Part shown: one piece after another, positions 55,301-60,400 of the stretch | How positions within the stretch are numbered: the first letter of the stretch is position 1 | Layout of the letters: each line of letters starts with the position of its first letter | NCBI GenBank assembly: GCA_947095535.1 | Contig: OX352774.1 | Span: forward strand, 217,918,965-217,982,964 | Source of the DNA: Poecilobothrus nobilitatus | Lineage: Eukaryota > Arthropoda > Insecta > Diptera > Dolichopodidae | Direction: 5' to 3' | Length of the DNA: 64,000 nt | Program-made: the position numbers and the translations under genes | The notes under the pieces: model-generated | The model's database searches: none | What the model was told of the DNA's origin: nothing | What the model saw: the letters and a program-made list of their open reading frames with translations, nothing else

Positions 55301-56069
55301 AATTTAAAAAATACCCTTATTTATGGACAATTCAAAATCATTTTATTTTAATCGTTCGTTAAATTTATAAAGTGCATATAAATGTTCATGTAAAGTCCAA
55401 ATAAATTTTTAATGAAAAAAAAATTCAAATCCATTAATTTGAGTGTATTTTGAGAGTAGTAATTTTAAATAAGACTTAAAATCGAACAAAGATTTAAAAT
55501 TAAATATATGAACAATATTTTATCAATATTAAATCTGATTTCAACAATTTCCTAAAATTTAAAATCCTAATTTTAATTAACTATAATTAATAAATTTTAA
55601 TTAATTTAAGAGTTAATTTCTTCTCTAAGTTAAAATCATAAATTATAAACAGTTATCTTTTTCAATCTTCAGTTATAATTAATACTATAAAAATTTAAAA
55701 GCTTTTTAAAAAGTTGTAAAATCTCAACACATAAGATATTTTTAATTCTCACTTTCAATATTATTTTCCTAATATCTATCTTGTTTATTTATTAAACTTG
55801 AATTTTATATTTTTTATCTATAGATATTTTATGGATCTAACTAATCAAACATATACTCATAAAATCTTTTAAGAAATTAAAAATCAGTTTTATTATTTTA
55901 TGTTTGGCATAGCGTTTAACAAGCCGGGTGATAAGTAAATAATTAACTATATATATAATACTATTATATAAAATAAAAAACTTTATACATTTATTATATA
56001 TAGATAAATTATATATTTAAATTATGAAATCTTACCATTTTGATCAGTGTATCCCCAAGATGCGCTCAT
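1852..56069 (-). CDS. CAH1: Alpha-carbonic anhydrase, CAH1-like, four coding exons
   Basis: Zinc enzyme that interconverts CO2 and bicarbonate; no signal peptide or membrane segment is seen, so it is predicted cytosolic. Join, minus strand: 56069-56036, 3076-2918, 2550-2294, 2214-1852; 813 nt, 270 residues plus stop, the usual length for cytosolic alpha-CAs. Every junction has GT/AG ends and phases agree (1, 1, 0). The N-terminus [13 protein letters not shown] and the block [12 protein letters not shown] (22-33) are family hallmarks. Zinc ligands are His95 and His97 (QFHCHWG) and His120 (ELHLVHWN); Glu107 (GSEHTVD) and Thr201 (SLTTPP) are the gatekeeper residues. The position of the proton-shuttle His64 of human CA II is Tyr66 (NPGYCW). 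No frameshift or stop is present, so the gene looks functional. The 52,959-bp first intron is the oddity. Start choice: the ATG in the short first exon supplies the conserved SxxWGY N-terminus. Confidence 0.96.
2294..2550 (-). CDS. CAH1: CAH1 coding exon 3 (zinc-binding core)
   Basis: 257 nt encoding residues 65-150. It holds all three zinc-binding histidines (95, 97, 120) and the GSEHTVDG and [12 protein letters not shown] signatures. Acceptor ATATAG, donor GTATGT. Intron 3 (2215-2293) is only 79 bp, a strong contrast with intron 1. Confidence 0.97.
2918..3076 (-). CDS. CAH1: CAH1 coding exon 2
   Basis: 159 nt encoding residues 12-65, including the QSPVDI motif and the [15 protein letters not shown] block. 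The acceptor is TTTTAG (ending at 3077) and the donor GTAAAT (from 2917). Intron 2 (2551-2917) is 367 bp and shows nothing but A+T-rich sequence. Confidence 0.96.
3120..3630. other. A+T-rich intronic stretch
   Basis: Start of intron 1 next to exon 2. Only A+T-rich simple sequence; nothing recognised. Confidence 0.6.
3631..3872. mobile_element. Possible short inverted-repeat element (MITE-like)
   Basis: An island of higher GC whose ends are loosely complementary: CGAATCTATCGCCCTA at 3645-3658 against the reverse complement of TAGGGCGAAATGCGATAGTTTCG at 3846-3868. No clear target duplication. No coding capacity. Confidence 0.35.
4365..4435 (+). repeat. SINE2 tRNA-like head fragment
   Basis: A tRNA-like segment with a degenerate box B (GGGTTTAAACCCC) followed by GGTCAGGTCAAA. 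It matches the head of the SINE2 copy at 16558, which has ATTTAAACTCCGGCCAGGTCAAA-like sequence. The body of the element is not recognisable downstream, so this is a fragment. Confidence 0.5.
4436..5753. other. A+T-rich intronic stretch with a short hairpin
   Basis: No gene seen. An isolated hairpin ACACGGGC...GCCCGTGT lies at about 5331-5363, in DNA otherwise made of poly-A/T runs. An (AAC)n run is at about 4636-4650. Confidence 0.5.
5754..6696 (-). pseudogene. Broken DD41D (rosa-type) Tc1/mariner transposase
   Basis: Relic of a cut-and-paste transposase of the Tc1/mariner superfamily. Pieces lie in successive frames: 6696-6650 (a QRIAKF helix-turn-helix fragment), 6644-6393 (second helix-turn-helix, [19 protein letters not shown]) and 6436-5936 (catalytic core), then the C-terminal [11 protein letters not shown] part down to 5799 and a tail ending at 5754. 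Catalytic aspartates sit in [17 protein letters not shown] and LTPLDFF; I count 41 residues between the second and third, the spacing that defines the rosa (DD41D) family. Breaks: frameshifts near 6650, 6430 and 5950 and an in-frame TGA at the LEAC segment. The N-terminal ~45 residues of the first DNA-binding domain appear missing. I see no convincing terminal inverted repeats, so this is a dead, truncated copy. Confidence 0.85.
6697..7329. other. A+T-rich intronic stretch
   Basis: Flank of the transposase relic. No gene, no clear repeat boundary. Confidence 0.5.
7330..7465. repeat. Dispersed repeat, GAATTATGTAAAT family
   Basis: Shares the phrase GAATTATGTAAAT-A-TATTTTGGAAATG with 10911-10942, embedded in T-rich GGAATTTT iterations. 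Probably a degenerate copy of a common dispersed repeat; boundaries unknown. Confidence 0.35.
7851..8020 (+). repeat. SINE1 copy A, internally deleted
   Basis: tRNA-derived SINE. It has GGGGCCTCGG at the 5' end, an intact box B (AGTTCGAATCCC), the GTCGTAAGAG...CTCTTACGAC hairpin, the CAGGAAAGGCTGTG segment and a final CCACATTTATGTGG palindrome, then an A-run tail (8008-8020). The box A region and first hairpin are deleted or scrambled (7861-7885). Confidence 0.85.
8021..9230. other. A+T-rich intronic stretch
   Basis: No gene or structured repeat recognised; many A and T homopolymers. Confidence 0.55.
9231..9403 (-). repeat. SINE1 copy B, degenerate
   Basis: Minus-strand copy. The reverse complement retains GGCTTCGGTGGCCTATTGGG (box A with one change), a decayed box B and CGTTGTAAGATT, and ends near GTGTCAGG. 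It is more diverged than the other copies, so older. Confidence 0.75.
9780..10020. repeat. Fragment of the foldback family seen at 18781-19369
   Basis: Contains GGAAGACCATTGAGAACC followed by AAACACCCCGTA (about 9989-10017). This parallels GGAAGACCATCGAGTCG-TAAACACCTTGTA at the right end of the element at 19049-19368. The inner part is too diverged to align by eye. Confidence 0.4.
10031..10780. other. A+T-rich intronic stretch
   Basis: Nothing recognised. Confidence 0.5.
10781..10975. repeat. Dispersed repeat with GGTTACAAAATCAGGATT motif
   Basis: Shares TTACAAAATCAGGATTT..AATAATTTGTT with 25108-25138, and the downstream GAATTATGTAAATGGTATTTTGG phrase with 7405-7430. It holds a G12-13 run (10846-10858). 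Unclassified repeat. Confidence 0.4.
11743..12179. mobile_element. Possible MITE with imperfect terminal inverted repeats
   Basis: The left end AACCCAAAAAAAACGTAACG at 11743 is complementary, with a few mismatches, to the right end ...CTTGTCACGTCTATTTTGGGTT (12157-12179). Inner part holds another imperfect palindrome around CAAACCGTACGA (12120-12154). No coding capacity; no clear target duplication. Confidence 0.4.
12180..14535. other. A+T-rich intronic stretch
   Basis: No gene seen. An imperfect duplication of a TTTTTTATTAAAAAAAGTC phrase lies at about 13659-13717. Short ORFs here are low-complexity Phe/Leu/Lys strings. Confidence 0.5.
14536..14640 (+). repeat. Non-LTR retrotransposon 3' tail (fragment)
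   Basis: Shares TTAGTTTTTATACAGTTTAAATA followed by an (AATA)n tail with 15490-15535; upstream is a GC-richer CGAAGGCCGTTAGTTCCC segment. A 3' UTR plus tail of a truncated LINE is the likeliest reading. Confidence 0.45.
15415..15535 (+). repeat. Non-LTR retrotransposon 3' tail (fragment)
   Basis: GC-rich block CCCGCTTGCGGGTGGGGAGT (15427-15446), then TTAGTTTTTATACAGTTTAA and a (AAAT)n tail. It is the same end as 14590-14632. No coding part remains. Confidence 0.5.
15536..16557. other. A+T-rich intronic stretch
   Basis: Nothing recognised. Confidence 0.5.
16558..16900 (+). repeat. SINE2 copy, near full length
   Basis: The best plus-strand copy of a second tRNA-headed SINE. Its head, GACGTAATGGTTAAGCC with box B-like ATTTAAACTCC and GGCCAGGTCAAA, is followed by the body landmarks GATGGCGTACAAATA, TGTTTTATAATTTTGTGCAA, GGCTACTGAGACTTAAGC and CATAATCATTAA, and ends with GATGCCCTATGCATCTCAT. 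The same landmarks occur in order, reversed, at 31918-32282, 49505-49795 and 61725-62345. Confidence 0.65.
16901..18780. other. A+T-rich intronic stretch
   Basis: No gene. Short reading frames at 17829-18358 (minus) are low-complexity and unconvincing. Confidence 0.5.
18781..19369. mobile_element. Foldback-type inverted-repeat element, probably composite
   Basis: Long imperfect inverted repeat: arm 18781-18931 against arm 19199-19369. The best shared core is AAAGATGTTTTAGCGACTTT followed by TCATAAAAA, and its reverse complement at 19220-19243. A third terminus, TACAGGGTGTTTC at 19049, matches the reverse complement of the right end (TACAAGGTGTTTA). So an element 19049-19368 with its own inverted ends may sit beside a partial inverted copy. 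A C11-12 run is at 19284-19295. Noncoding. Confidence 0.55.
19370..22558. other. A+T-rich intronic stretch
   Basis: No gene. Apart from the tandem repeat at 21175-21218, I see only homopolymers and short microsatellites. Confidence 0.5.
21175..21218. repeat. 13-bp tandem repeat, about 3.5 copies
   Basis: TTTGTATTAAGTA is repeated three times, then a partial TTTAAGTA. A direct sequence observation. Confidence 0.85.
22559..22737 (-). repeat. SINE1 copy C, near full length
   Basis: The reverse complement reads GGGCCCTCGGTGGCCTAGTG (box A), GAGCGTATAAAATACGCTGT (hairpin) and a box B with changes (GGTTTGAATTCC), then CGTCGTAAGAGTTATTCCCC. A T12 run at its left edge (22546-22557) is the A-tail of the minus-strand element. 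Confidence 0.88.
23139..23196. repeat. Perfect 29-bp tandem duplication
   Basis: The unit starting TGATTTGTGCCATAAATATT occurs twice head to tail (23139-23167 and 23168-23196) with no difference, so it is recent. Confidence 0.9.
24990..25019. repeat. (ATGT)n microsatellite
   Basis: Run of ATGT units. A similar short run occurs at 25211-25225. Confidence 0.7.
25031..25180. repeat. Dispersed repeat, GTTGATTAC-AAATCAGGATT family
   Basis: Two tandem relatives of GGATTTTAYAGTTGATTACR (25038 and 25094), each followed by AATCAGGATT, about 55 bp apart. The second also matches 10810-10842. Unclassified. Confidence 0.4.
25181..26078. other. A+T-rich intronic stretch
   Basis: Nothing recognised beyond homopolymers. 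Confidence 0.5.
26079..26176 (+). repeat. 98-bp direct duplication, left copy
   Basis: Identical to 26747-26844 except for one base (C at 26115, T at 26783). The two copies exactly bracket the retrotransposon fragment, as target site duplications do. Confidence 0.9.
26177..26746 (+). mobile_element. 5'-truncated non-LTR retrotransposon end
   Basis: A 570-bp insertion with markedly higher GC in its first 350 bp. The open frame running to the TAA at 26529-26531 encodes the C-terminal tail of a LINE ORF2. It shows a zinc-finger-like C-x2-C-x7-H-x4-C (CRFC at 26352-26363, HIFTDC to 26402), preceded by the TRVRMGS-like '[17 protein letters not shown]' stretch typical downstream of reverse transcriptase/RNase H in I- and Jockey-like clades. 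A 3' UTR with ATGCCTTTAAGGCA and an (AAAT)n tail (about 26723-26750) follow. The first 12 codons of the open frame (from 26139) come from the duplicated host flank, not from the element. The reverse transcriptase and endonuclease are absent, so the copy is dead on arrival. The exact clade is not resolved. Confidence 0.82.
26747..26844 (+). repeat. 98-bp direct duplication, right copy
   Basis: Partner of 26079-26176. Its left edge merges with the (AAAT)n tail of the retrotransposon, so the true boundary may be uncertain by 2-4 bases. Confidence 0.9.
26845..28312. other. A+T-rich intronic stretch
   Basis: No gene. Long T and A runs (27280-27299, 27331-27346, 27459-27475). Confidence 0.5.
28315..28899. 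mobile_element. Pogo/Tigger-like MITE, 585 bp
   Basis: Ends are CAGTCCGACCCCGT at the left and ACGGGTCCGACTG at the right, inverted repeats with one mismatch and one gap, flanked by TA on both sides (28313-28314, 28900-28901). The CAGTC start and TA target duplication fit the pogo/Tigger branch of Tc1/mariner (established for the family). No transposase is present, so it is non-autonomous. Confidence 0.72.
28902..29469. other. A+T-rich intronic stretch
   Basis: Nothing recognised. Confidence 0.5.
29470..30095 (-). mobile_element. Second DINE/Helentron-like element, degenerate
   Basis: Minus orientation. The reverse complement starts with TTTTATACCCG, has TATATATATTTTCGATCTGA then AATTTAGTCATG, then GTCTGTCCATCTATC and ACGATAACTCA. 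That is the same order as in the element at 45167 ((TA)n, core, GTCC-type run, ACGATAACTCA). Two imperfect repeats (CATAAAACTTAAT phrase at about 29552 and 29694, 142 bp apart) follow, and an AAGGGTAAT end lies near 29476. Probably a two-repeat relative of the larger element. Confidence 0.6.
30096..31917. other. A+T-rich intronic stretch
   Basis: No gene. Contains the (TA)n run at 31302-31335. Confidence 0.5.
31302..31335. repeat. (TA)n microsatellite, about 17 units
   Basis: Longest pure TA run in the window. Confidence 0.9.
31918..32282 (-). repeat. SINE2 copy
   Basis: The reverse complement gives a tRNA-like head (AGTGATGAAATGGTCC, then TTCAAACCTCG), GATGGCGTACAAATAAA, GCTACAGGCGACTATTTAAC, GGCTTAATGGAATTAATAAT and a GGATGACCTATGACTCC end. 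Landmarks are in the same order as in the other SINE2 copies. Confidence 0.6.
32283..33369. other. A+T-rich intronic stretch
   Basis: Nothing recognised. Confidence 0.5.
33370..33695 (+). repeat. Dispersed repeat family R3, copy 1
   Basis: Aligns by eye with 60900-61230. Shared phrases are CGAATATCGAGAATGTAGAA / CGAATATTGCGAATGTGGAA, CATCTTCCACCTCAT / CATCTCCCACCTAAT, and ATTGTTTGGTTAAAAA / ATTGTTTGGTCAAAAA, in the same order and spacing. GC-richer than its surroundings. No coding frame; class unknown. Confidence 0.5.
33855..34035 (+). repeat. SINE1 copy D, near full length
   Basis: GGGGGTTCGGTGGCCTAGTG (box A), a changed first hairpin, box B GGTTCGAATTCC, CATAAGAGTTATTCCCCTTA, CAGGAAAGGCTATG, then an A-rich tail. 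Spans the tRNA-like head and full body. Confidence 0.88.
34036..34964. other. A+T-rich intronic stretch
   Basis: Nothing recognised; several short TA/ATAC runs. Confidence 0.5.
34965..35130 (-). repeat. SINE2 3'-end fragment
   Basis: Contains AGCTACTCCTATGAGGAGCA then TAGGGTATCC, TTTGATAAAG, CAGTTTCGCGAATCATTAA and ACTAAGCCGTTGA, the reversed 3' half of SINE2. The ACTAAGCCGTTGA block is duplicated (35055 and 35089). The tRNA-like head is not found at the expected place. Confidence 0.55.
35323..35395. repeat. Rearranged tRNA-like fragment (inverted halves)
   Basis: The left half AACCACTAGGCCGATGAG is a box A region read on the minus strand. The right half GAGGGAGTGTGGGTTCAAAT is the SINE1 box B region read on the plus strand. 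The two halves of one tRNA-like head therefore point in opposite directions. Confidence 0.45.
35396..36230. other. A+T-rich intronic stretch
   Basis: No gene. A short tandem duplication of TTTTCATATTATTTTATATAG is at 36175-36222. Confidence 0.5.
36233..37158 (+). mobile_element. Rosa-type (DD41D-like) mariner element with TIRs, internally deleted
   Basis: Bounded by imperfect inverted repeats: GGATTTTCCAAGGGGAATAC at 36235 against the reverse complement of the segment ending GAGAAAATCC at 37156. Each is followed inward by ACAATTTAAA, and there are TA dinucleotides outside. About 926 bp, shorter than expected for a full element. The ends differ from the flanks of the relic at 5754-6696, so a separate subfamily is likely. 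Confidence 0.7.
36352..37061 (+). pseudogene. Broken rosa-type transposase
   Basis: Starts with an intact N-terminal piece ([16 protein letters not shown]), which is the first helix-turn-helix. It then jumps directly to the catalytic core ([17 protein letters not shown]), so roughly 100 residues are deleted. Catalytic aspartates are seen in [16 protein letters not shown] and [10 protein letters not shown], with about 41-42 residues between the last two allowing for a frameshift near 36800. Further damage: a frameshift near 36525 and a TGA at about 36663. The C-terminus ([15 protein letters not shown], stop 37059-37061) is intact. Same family as 5754-6696, but opposite strand and clearly diverged. 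Non-functional. Confidence 0.82.
37159..38589. other. A+T-rich intronic stretch
   Basis: Nothing recognised. Confidence 0.5.
38590..39250 (+). mobile_element. Possible degenerate DINE/Helentron-like fragment
   Basis: In order: ATATACCCGTATAATC (38617), TGAATCAGTTTAGACAAGAT (38641), a TATGTATG run, TCTGTTCGTCTGTCTGTTTA (38861), and a long A run with TTGCTACAACACTTAAGA. This recalls the terminus, core and GTCY order of the elements at 29470 and 45167, but it is heavily decayed. Confidence 0.35.
39565..39735 (+). repeat. SINE1 copy E, small deletion
   Basis: GGGGCCTCGGTGGTCTAGTG (box A), then GAGCGTATAAAAAACACCGA, in which the 3' half of the first hairpin (TACGCTGT) is missing. Box B is intact (GGTTCGAATCCC). 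Ends with CACATTTATGTGACAGAGAA. Confidence 0.9.
39736..41830. other. A+T-rich intronic stretch
   Basis: No gene seen. Confidence 0.5.
41835..41955. repeat. Small palindromic element with three half-sites
   Basis: The unit TTTGGCCTAGCTACTATTAA (41852) is followed by its inverse TTAATAGTAGCAAGGCCAAA (41886-41905), then by a third direct copy, TTTGGCCTATCGCTACTATTAA (41931). Each direct copy is preceded by ATTTACCTTTTAA. Foldback-like structure. Confidence 0.65.
42003..42300. mobile_element. Foldback-like element with iterated arms
   Basis: Left arm: GTGAAAACATTTTTACTTTA, then AGTGAAGATTTTTTTACTTT and a third iteration. Right arm (42197-42298): AAATCTTCACTTAAAGTG, then AAAATGTTTTCACTTCAAGT and TTAAGTTAAAATATTTTTAG. 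The arms are inverted and built from a ~25-bp unit. No coding capacity. Confidence 0.5.
42301..43085. other. A+T-rich intronic stretch
   Basis: Nothing recognised. Confidence 0.5.
43091..43317. mobile_element. MITE, about 227 bp, with long inverted repeats
   Basis: Left end CGCCGGTGGTCGGGC and right end (reverse complement) CCGTCGGTGTTCGAG. Further in, both arms carry CAAACGCCATT and then ATATTTAgCTCATC. Imperfect arms of about 70-80 bp surround a short A+T spacer. TATAT occurs immediately outside both ends (43086-43090, 43318-43322), possibly a 5-bp target duplication, though TA-rich flanks make that weak. Confidence 0.68.
43950..44430. repeat. Low-order inverted array of AACAAAA/GACATTT phrases
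   Basis: Left part: iterated phrases GACACTTAACAAAAAGATA, TTTAACAAAATAGATA, CTGAACAAAAGACATTTT, GGCAAAATAGAAACTTAAC. Right part (44350-44420): the inverse type, GTTGCTAAGTGTTCAGTTG, TTAAATATCCTGTGGC, TAATTGTCCATTTTAAT. Foldback-like but highly diverged. Confidence 0.35.
44431..45160. other. A+T-rich intronic stretch
   Basis: No gene supported. A 69-codon frame at 44409-44618 has no family match that I can recognise and overlaps the repeat array. Confidence 0.5.
45298..45319 (+). repeat. (GTCC)n microsatellite inside the DINE-like element
   Basis: About five GTCC units directly after the conserved core; the mini-me literature names this as a microsatellite-generating site. Confidence 0.9.
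45410..47660 (+). repeat. Central tandem array, about 15 units of 146-147 bp
   Basis: The landmark TTCCGAACGAG begins at or within a base of 45447, 45611, 45758, 45904, 46050, 46196, 46342, 46489, 46636, 46813, 46959, 47106, 47253, 47400 and 47557. Spacings are 146 or 147 except at the two edges and at one unit carrying a ~30-bp insertion. Each unit contains GGATTTGGTCCATGGGTTTG, GAGATTATCTCCAAAACCAA and a TTCTTTCATGT segment. Outer units are the most diverged, inner ones the most alike, as expected from unequal exchange. Because 147 is divisible by three, long but meaningless frames run through it on both strands. Confidence 0.93.
47990..49500. other. A+T-rich intronic stretch
   Basis: No gene seen. 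Confidence 0.5.
49505..49795 (-). repeat. SINE2 copy, decayed head
   Basis: Reversed landmarks: CAGTTTCGGCAATCATTAA, ACTAAGCCGTTGATTACTCG, GGCTGTAGTTATTTGATA, CAAGACTATGAAACGTTT, CCATTTCTATTATCTTATAC. The tRNA-like head expected near 49750-49795 is barely recognisable. Confidence 0.55.
49796..51595. other. A+T-rich intronic stretch
   Basis: No gene. An (AAGT)n run is at 50833-50852. Confidence 0.5.
51600..51725 (+). repeat. SINE2 internal fragment
   Basis: Contains CATACAAATAAAGATATTT, TGTTTCATAGTCTTGTACAT, TAGTTATAACCACGGC in the SINE2 order, with neither end recognisable. Confidence 0.4.
51726..56030. other. A+T-rich intronic stretch next to exon 1
   Basis: No convincing gene. A minus-strand frame at 54858-54667 (about 63 codons) has a less repetitive composition than the surrounding random frames but lacks an ATG and splice context. 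At 51985-52010 there is a short palindrome, CAGTACAAAAGTACTG. Confidence 0.45.
56036..56069 (-). CDS. CAH1: CAH1 coding exon 1 (start codon)
   Basis: A 34-nt coding segment encoding [11 protein letters not shown] plus the first base of Gly12, ending at a GTAAG donor (56035-56031). It is too short to stand out as an ORF. It is supported by the conserved WGY N-terminus of alpha-carbonic anhydrases and because its phase matches exon 2, which begins GA-CCA (Gly-Pro). An A+T-rich leader precedes the ATG. Confidence 0.9.
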
Positions 56070-57289
56070 ATTTATATATTTTTTTTTTGTATTTTATTTA
56101 TTTAATAAAATTTTTTCACTTAATATTTTGTTTAAAAATAAATCAATTAATAAATTTATGATAGGTACTTTATGTGTAAATGTATAATTAATATAATGTA
56201 AAATTAAACCAACTAAAAAATTATATAAAAAAAAAAAACGAAATTAAAAATAAAATCACAAAATAAATACTTATGTATATCTGGTAATATCTTAAAATTT
56301 TCTTTTAATAAAACAGCAAGAGAGGAAAAAAAAATAATAATTTAAATATCCAGAAAAATAAATAGTATTTTATATGTAATTATTGTATAGTTTAACGTTC
56401 CATTTACAAAAAAAAATAAACAAAACATAAAACCGTGTACACGAATGAATGAGTAAATTATTGAACTTGGTTAGCAAAAAAAAAAAAATAAACAAATAAA
56501 AATAAAACTGAAATATATGCGAAAAATATTTAACAAAAACAAAAAACAAACAAAAAACTAAAAATAAAATAAAACTAAACCAAAACTTGTTTTGCCAAAA
56601 TTTAAAACTAGTAGTTAATCATTCATTCGTTCTTACAACAAAAACAACTTTTAAGTAAACGTCAAGTAAAGAAGTGAAGTAAACATCACGAATATACATA
56701 TGTACTCAATTGCTTCAAAATAATAAAACAACAAAATTAAATGAGTAAAATCATAAAATAAAATAAAATATTTAAATTAAAGTGCAAAAAAAAATTTTTT
56801 TTTTATTTTATGTTTATATTTTTTTTTGTTTTTTTTCTTCTTTTTTTTTAAATAATTAAAAAACTATAAACTCGGAAATTAATTTTCAACTGGTAGTTCA
56901 ACAAGTGCACACCGTTTAAAATACAAAACAAAATTAAAAAAAAAAAAAGAAAAATACACTTGTAACAATTTATTAACGGTTTATAAACGGAGTTAAATTT
57001 TATTTAAAAGATTATTATTTTTACTTCTATACAAATTATTAAAAAAACAAAAACATGTTTTTATTTTTAAATATTTTAATAAAAATTAAAAAATTAATTA
57101 TATAATTGAATATAATAATATATTTATTGTTAAAAAATAATTAAATCTTTACTTTAAATTTTTGTTTTAATTAAATTAAAAAACAAACGGCGACTATTTA
57201 AAAAAAAAAAAAATAATAAAAACGAAAAAAACCTGTTAAGAACAACCAAACTCGCAAACGAATTGATAAAGACTGAAAGTTTTTTTTTT
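56070..57289. other. CAH1 upstream flank, probably 5' UTR or intron
   Basis: Poly-A/T-rich. A less biased patch at 56600-56720 includes AAGTAAACGTCAAGTAAAGA. No splice site to a further upstream exon can be assigned. Confidence 0.35.
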
Positions 57290-57480
57290 TAAATGAGAGA
57301 ATTTAAATGAAAGTTTTGTTTTCGATTCAATCCAATCCAATTCAATCCGATGTCTGTGAATTGTGATGTGAATTGTGAATGTGACTCTGTCTGTGGCCTG
57401 TGCTTGTCTGCCTATAAAATATCTTTAGATACATTACATATGCAAGTTCAGTTGACTCATTTATAAAATTATAACACATA
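57290..57480 (-). promoter_or_regulatory. Possible 5' UTR/promoter region of CAH1
   Basis: An island of more balanced base composition about 1.2 kb upstream of the CAH1 start codon, in otherwise extreme A+T DNA. It includes short CAATCC iterations (57327-57350) and GTGAATTGTGA-type repeats. A TATAAAA-like box is readable on the plus strand near 57413. No transcription start can be assigned from sequence alone. Confidence 0.25.
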
Positions 57481-60400
57481 ACCAAAATAATATATAAAAA
57501 ATTTAAGCTGAGTCGCTGGAAATATTGTATTTGTATTTTTTTTTTTAATTTTTAATTTTTATTTTCCATTTTGTGTGTAGAAATGATGAGTGAAATGCGA
57601 CGTTTTAACTATAGCAGCAGCAGCAGCAAGCGATTTAATTTTTATTGTTTCTTTCATTCTTTTTTTTTATTTTTATTTTATTAACAAGTAGAATATTGAA
57701 AAAGAAAATGTAATATAAAAATTCGAATATAATAATGTAATGGATAAAAAACTTAAAGAAAATATTAAACAAAATACAGTCTAGTTTCGATGTTTAGGAT
57801 TAGTTATTTATTTTTATATTTATAATATTGAGATTATTAATTACAGTGAAGATTCAATGAACAAATTTCTCGCCTTGTTATACTTACATTGTTTTTTATG
57901 TTATTTGACTGAATTTGGAAATGTTCATAAGGATAAATAATTATAAATGCACATAATATGTACATACTTTTATTTATTTATTTTAAGATGATCAGGAGAT
58001 CGCGGTTTCGACCCAAAAACGTTCGAGTGAAATTACATACTAATTGATTTTCTTCAAATATTGTGGGTTTCTTGGTTCAATGTTAGACTCTCTTTATCTG
58101 GCTGACTCTTAATATCCATATGTATTGTTAATTTGAGTTAATGGTTTATTTTTGGCATTTGTATAGTATTTGTTGTGAATTAAAACTAAATTCAGAGTTA
58201 TTTTGAGAATATTAATTAATTAATGAGTGAATTTTTAATCTATATAGGTAAAATTATCGAATTAACCATGATTGCTTAATTTATTTTTTTTCAATTTATT
58301 TTATTACAATTTCCCAAGACTTTCAAAATAGAAGGCCCTTTTCCTCACGGATGTGGTCCAATTGCTTAATTTACTTTAATTTTTCTTTTTTTAATTTATT
58401 ACATGATATTAATTAGTTTTTTTTTTAAATTAATTAATGTTGTTAGTTGTTTAACATATGGTTTTTTTATATTTTCCGATTTCAGGATGTTGAAATTTTG
58501 TTTCTGTTTTTTTTTTTCTTTTTATCATCTGTAAGATCTTTCTTGTTGCTAAAGTGCTTTGTTTTTTTTATTTACTTAGGATTCCTATGCTTAGTTCAAT
58601 GCTTTCTATCTTGCACCAAACGTTCAAAATTTAAAAAGTAAACGTGTTGAATTATAAAAGTTTAAATGTTAAAGCACTGGTTCTTATATAGGCAATAGAT
58701 ATTTAAATTTTATAAATAAAATGCATTTAAAACAAAACAAAAATATGATTGCAATCACAATAATTCATTTGCAAAACACAATAATTCATTTGCTTAATTA
58801 AAATTCTGCTGAATGAAAAAATTATGCATGCAATTTTATTGTTGTCAAAAAATTAAAAATTATATGCGTGTGATTAATTTAAATAAAAAAAAAAAAACCT
58901 GCCCGTTAAAAATCAACTACTCTTAATGACCATATTTTTGATTTAGATACAGTAATTTATTACACATTAGAAAAAGTGAAAAATACTGATTTTTACAGGA
59001 TGATATCTAAGTTAAAAATTATTTTAATTAACAAAACGTTATTATATTATCTAAAATGATAATAAATTTGTAGTAATATTTTCTAAAATGATATTTTGCT
59101 CAAAAATTAAAAGTATGAATAAATGGTACACCAAAGGGATATAAACAGGTAAAAGATATAAAAACATTTTAAATAGTGTTTAGTTTTAAATATTGAAAAT
59201 TCGTTAAACCTATTCAACAAATAACAACTATTGGCTATTACAATAATAAAAATGTAAAATAGATTATATGTATATTATTAATAGGTAACCGACGTGTATT
59301 ATATGATGAATTGAACATACATATATGTATGTGCATATATCGTTATATTATATAAATATGTAAACATCGTCAAAGACGACAATAAAAAAAAAAATTAAAT
59401 TACAGAAGAAAAATTGTTGGAAATTCCTACCTTAAAATTATTCTAGGAGTATTTTCATAAAGAAAAAGAAAAAGTAAATCTTTAGACTATCGACTCTTTT
59501 TTTTTTGTTCTTTTTTTTTTGCATTTGTATATAATAAAGAGGAGTATTTTATAAAAACAAAATTAAAATATCTTAACTATTTTTTTTCTCATTGTCGTCG
59601 GGTAGTTAGTTATTCGTTATTTTTTGTATATACATATATCAATTCTGCAGTGCACTTAAATTAAATACTAATGAAAACAAACACTTATTCATCACACCAC
59701 ATTTAGAATTTCATTCAAGTAAGATTTTTATGTAAAATAGTGTTCATTTTTTTGACCTGATGATTCTTAAATAAATTATATAGTCTGTAATTTAAAAAAT
59801 TGCATGATATAATTTTATTGCATGATATAAATATAAAATTTTGATTAATTATATAGGTATAATGAAATGATAAATAATATGGTAACAGTTTATTCTTTTT
59901 TCTTTGTAAGTGATTATTAGGGTTTAAAATTTTTCCTGACTTGGTTATTAAAACATGTGATTAAACACTCGATGAATGAGACCCATCATAAGTTCTGAAA
60001 CTTAGGTATAATATTTGTATATTAAGTGGTCCTTTAGGTTCTCATCTTTTATTTTTATCGAACAATTAAGCTGTTAATATACAAAAAGTAAATATATATG
60101 TTTTATGTTCAATTTATTTTTATTAATTAAATATTTAATTTTAATTAAAATTATTTAATTTTAGTTGTTTATACATTAAAATTAATTTCAGTCGGAATTT
60201 TCATATAATTATAATAGAATAAAAAGTTATTAATCATTCAATTATAATTTTTAACGAATACAAAAATAGATTTTGTCAAAGGTAATGAATAACAGTTAAT
60301 TATTAAGAATTTTGCGCTAATTAATTAATTATCTTATGAGTTGTATGCGTATGATGTATAAAAAAAAAGTATTGGTTACGTGATAAAATCAATATTAAGT

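Larger units (their letters stand above)
3077..56035 (-). other. CAH1 intron 1, 52,959 bp
   Basis: Inferred from the GT donor after exon 1 and the AG acceptor before exon 2, with matching phase. It contains nearly all the repeats listed here, in both orientations, and no other gene that I can recognise. The other two introns of this gene are 367 and 79 bp. Confidence 0.88.
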
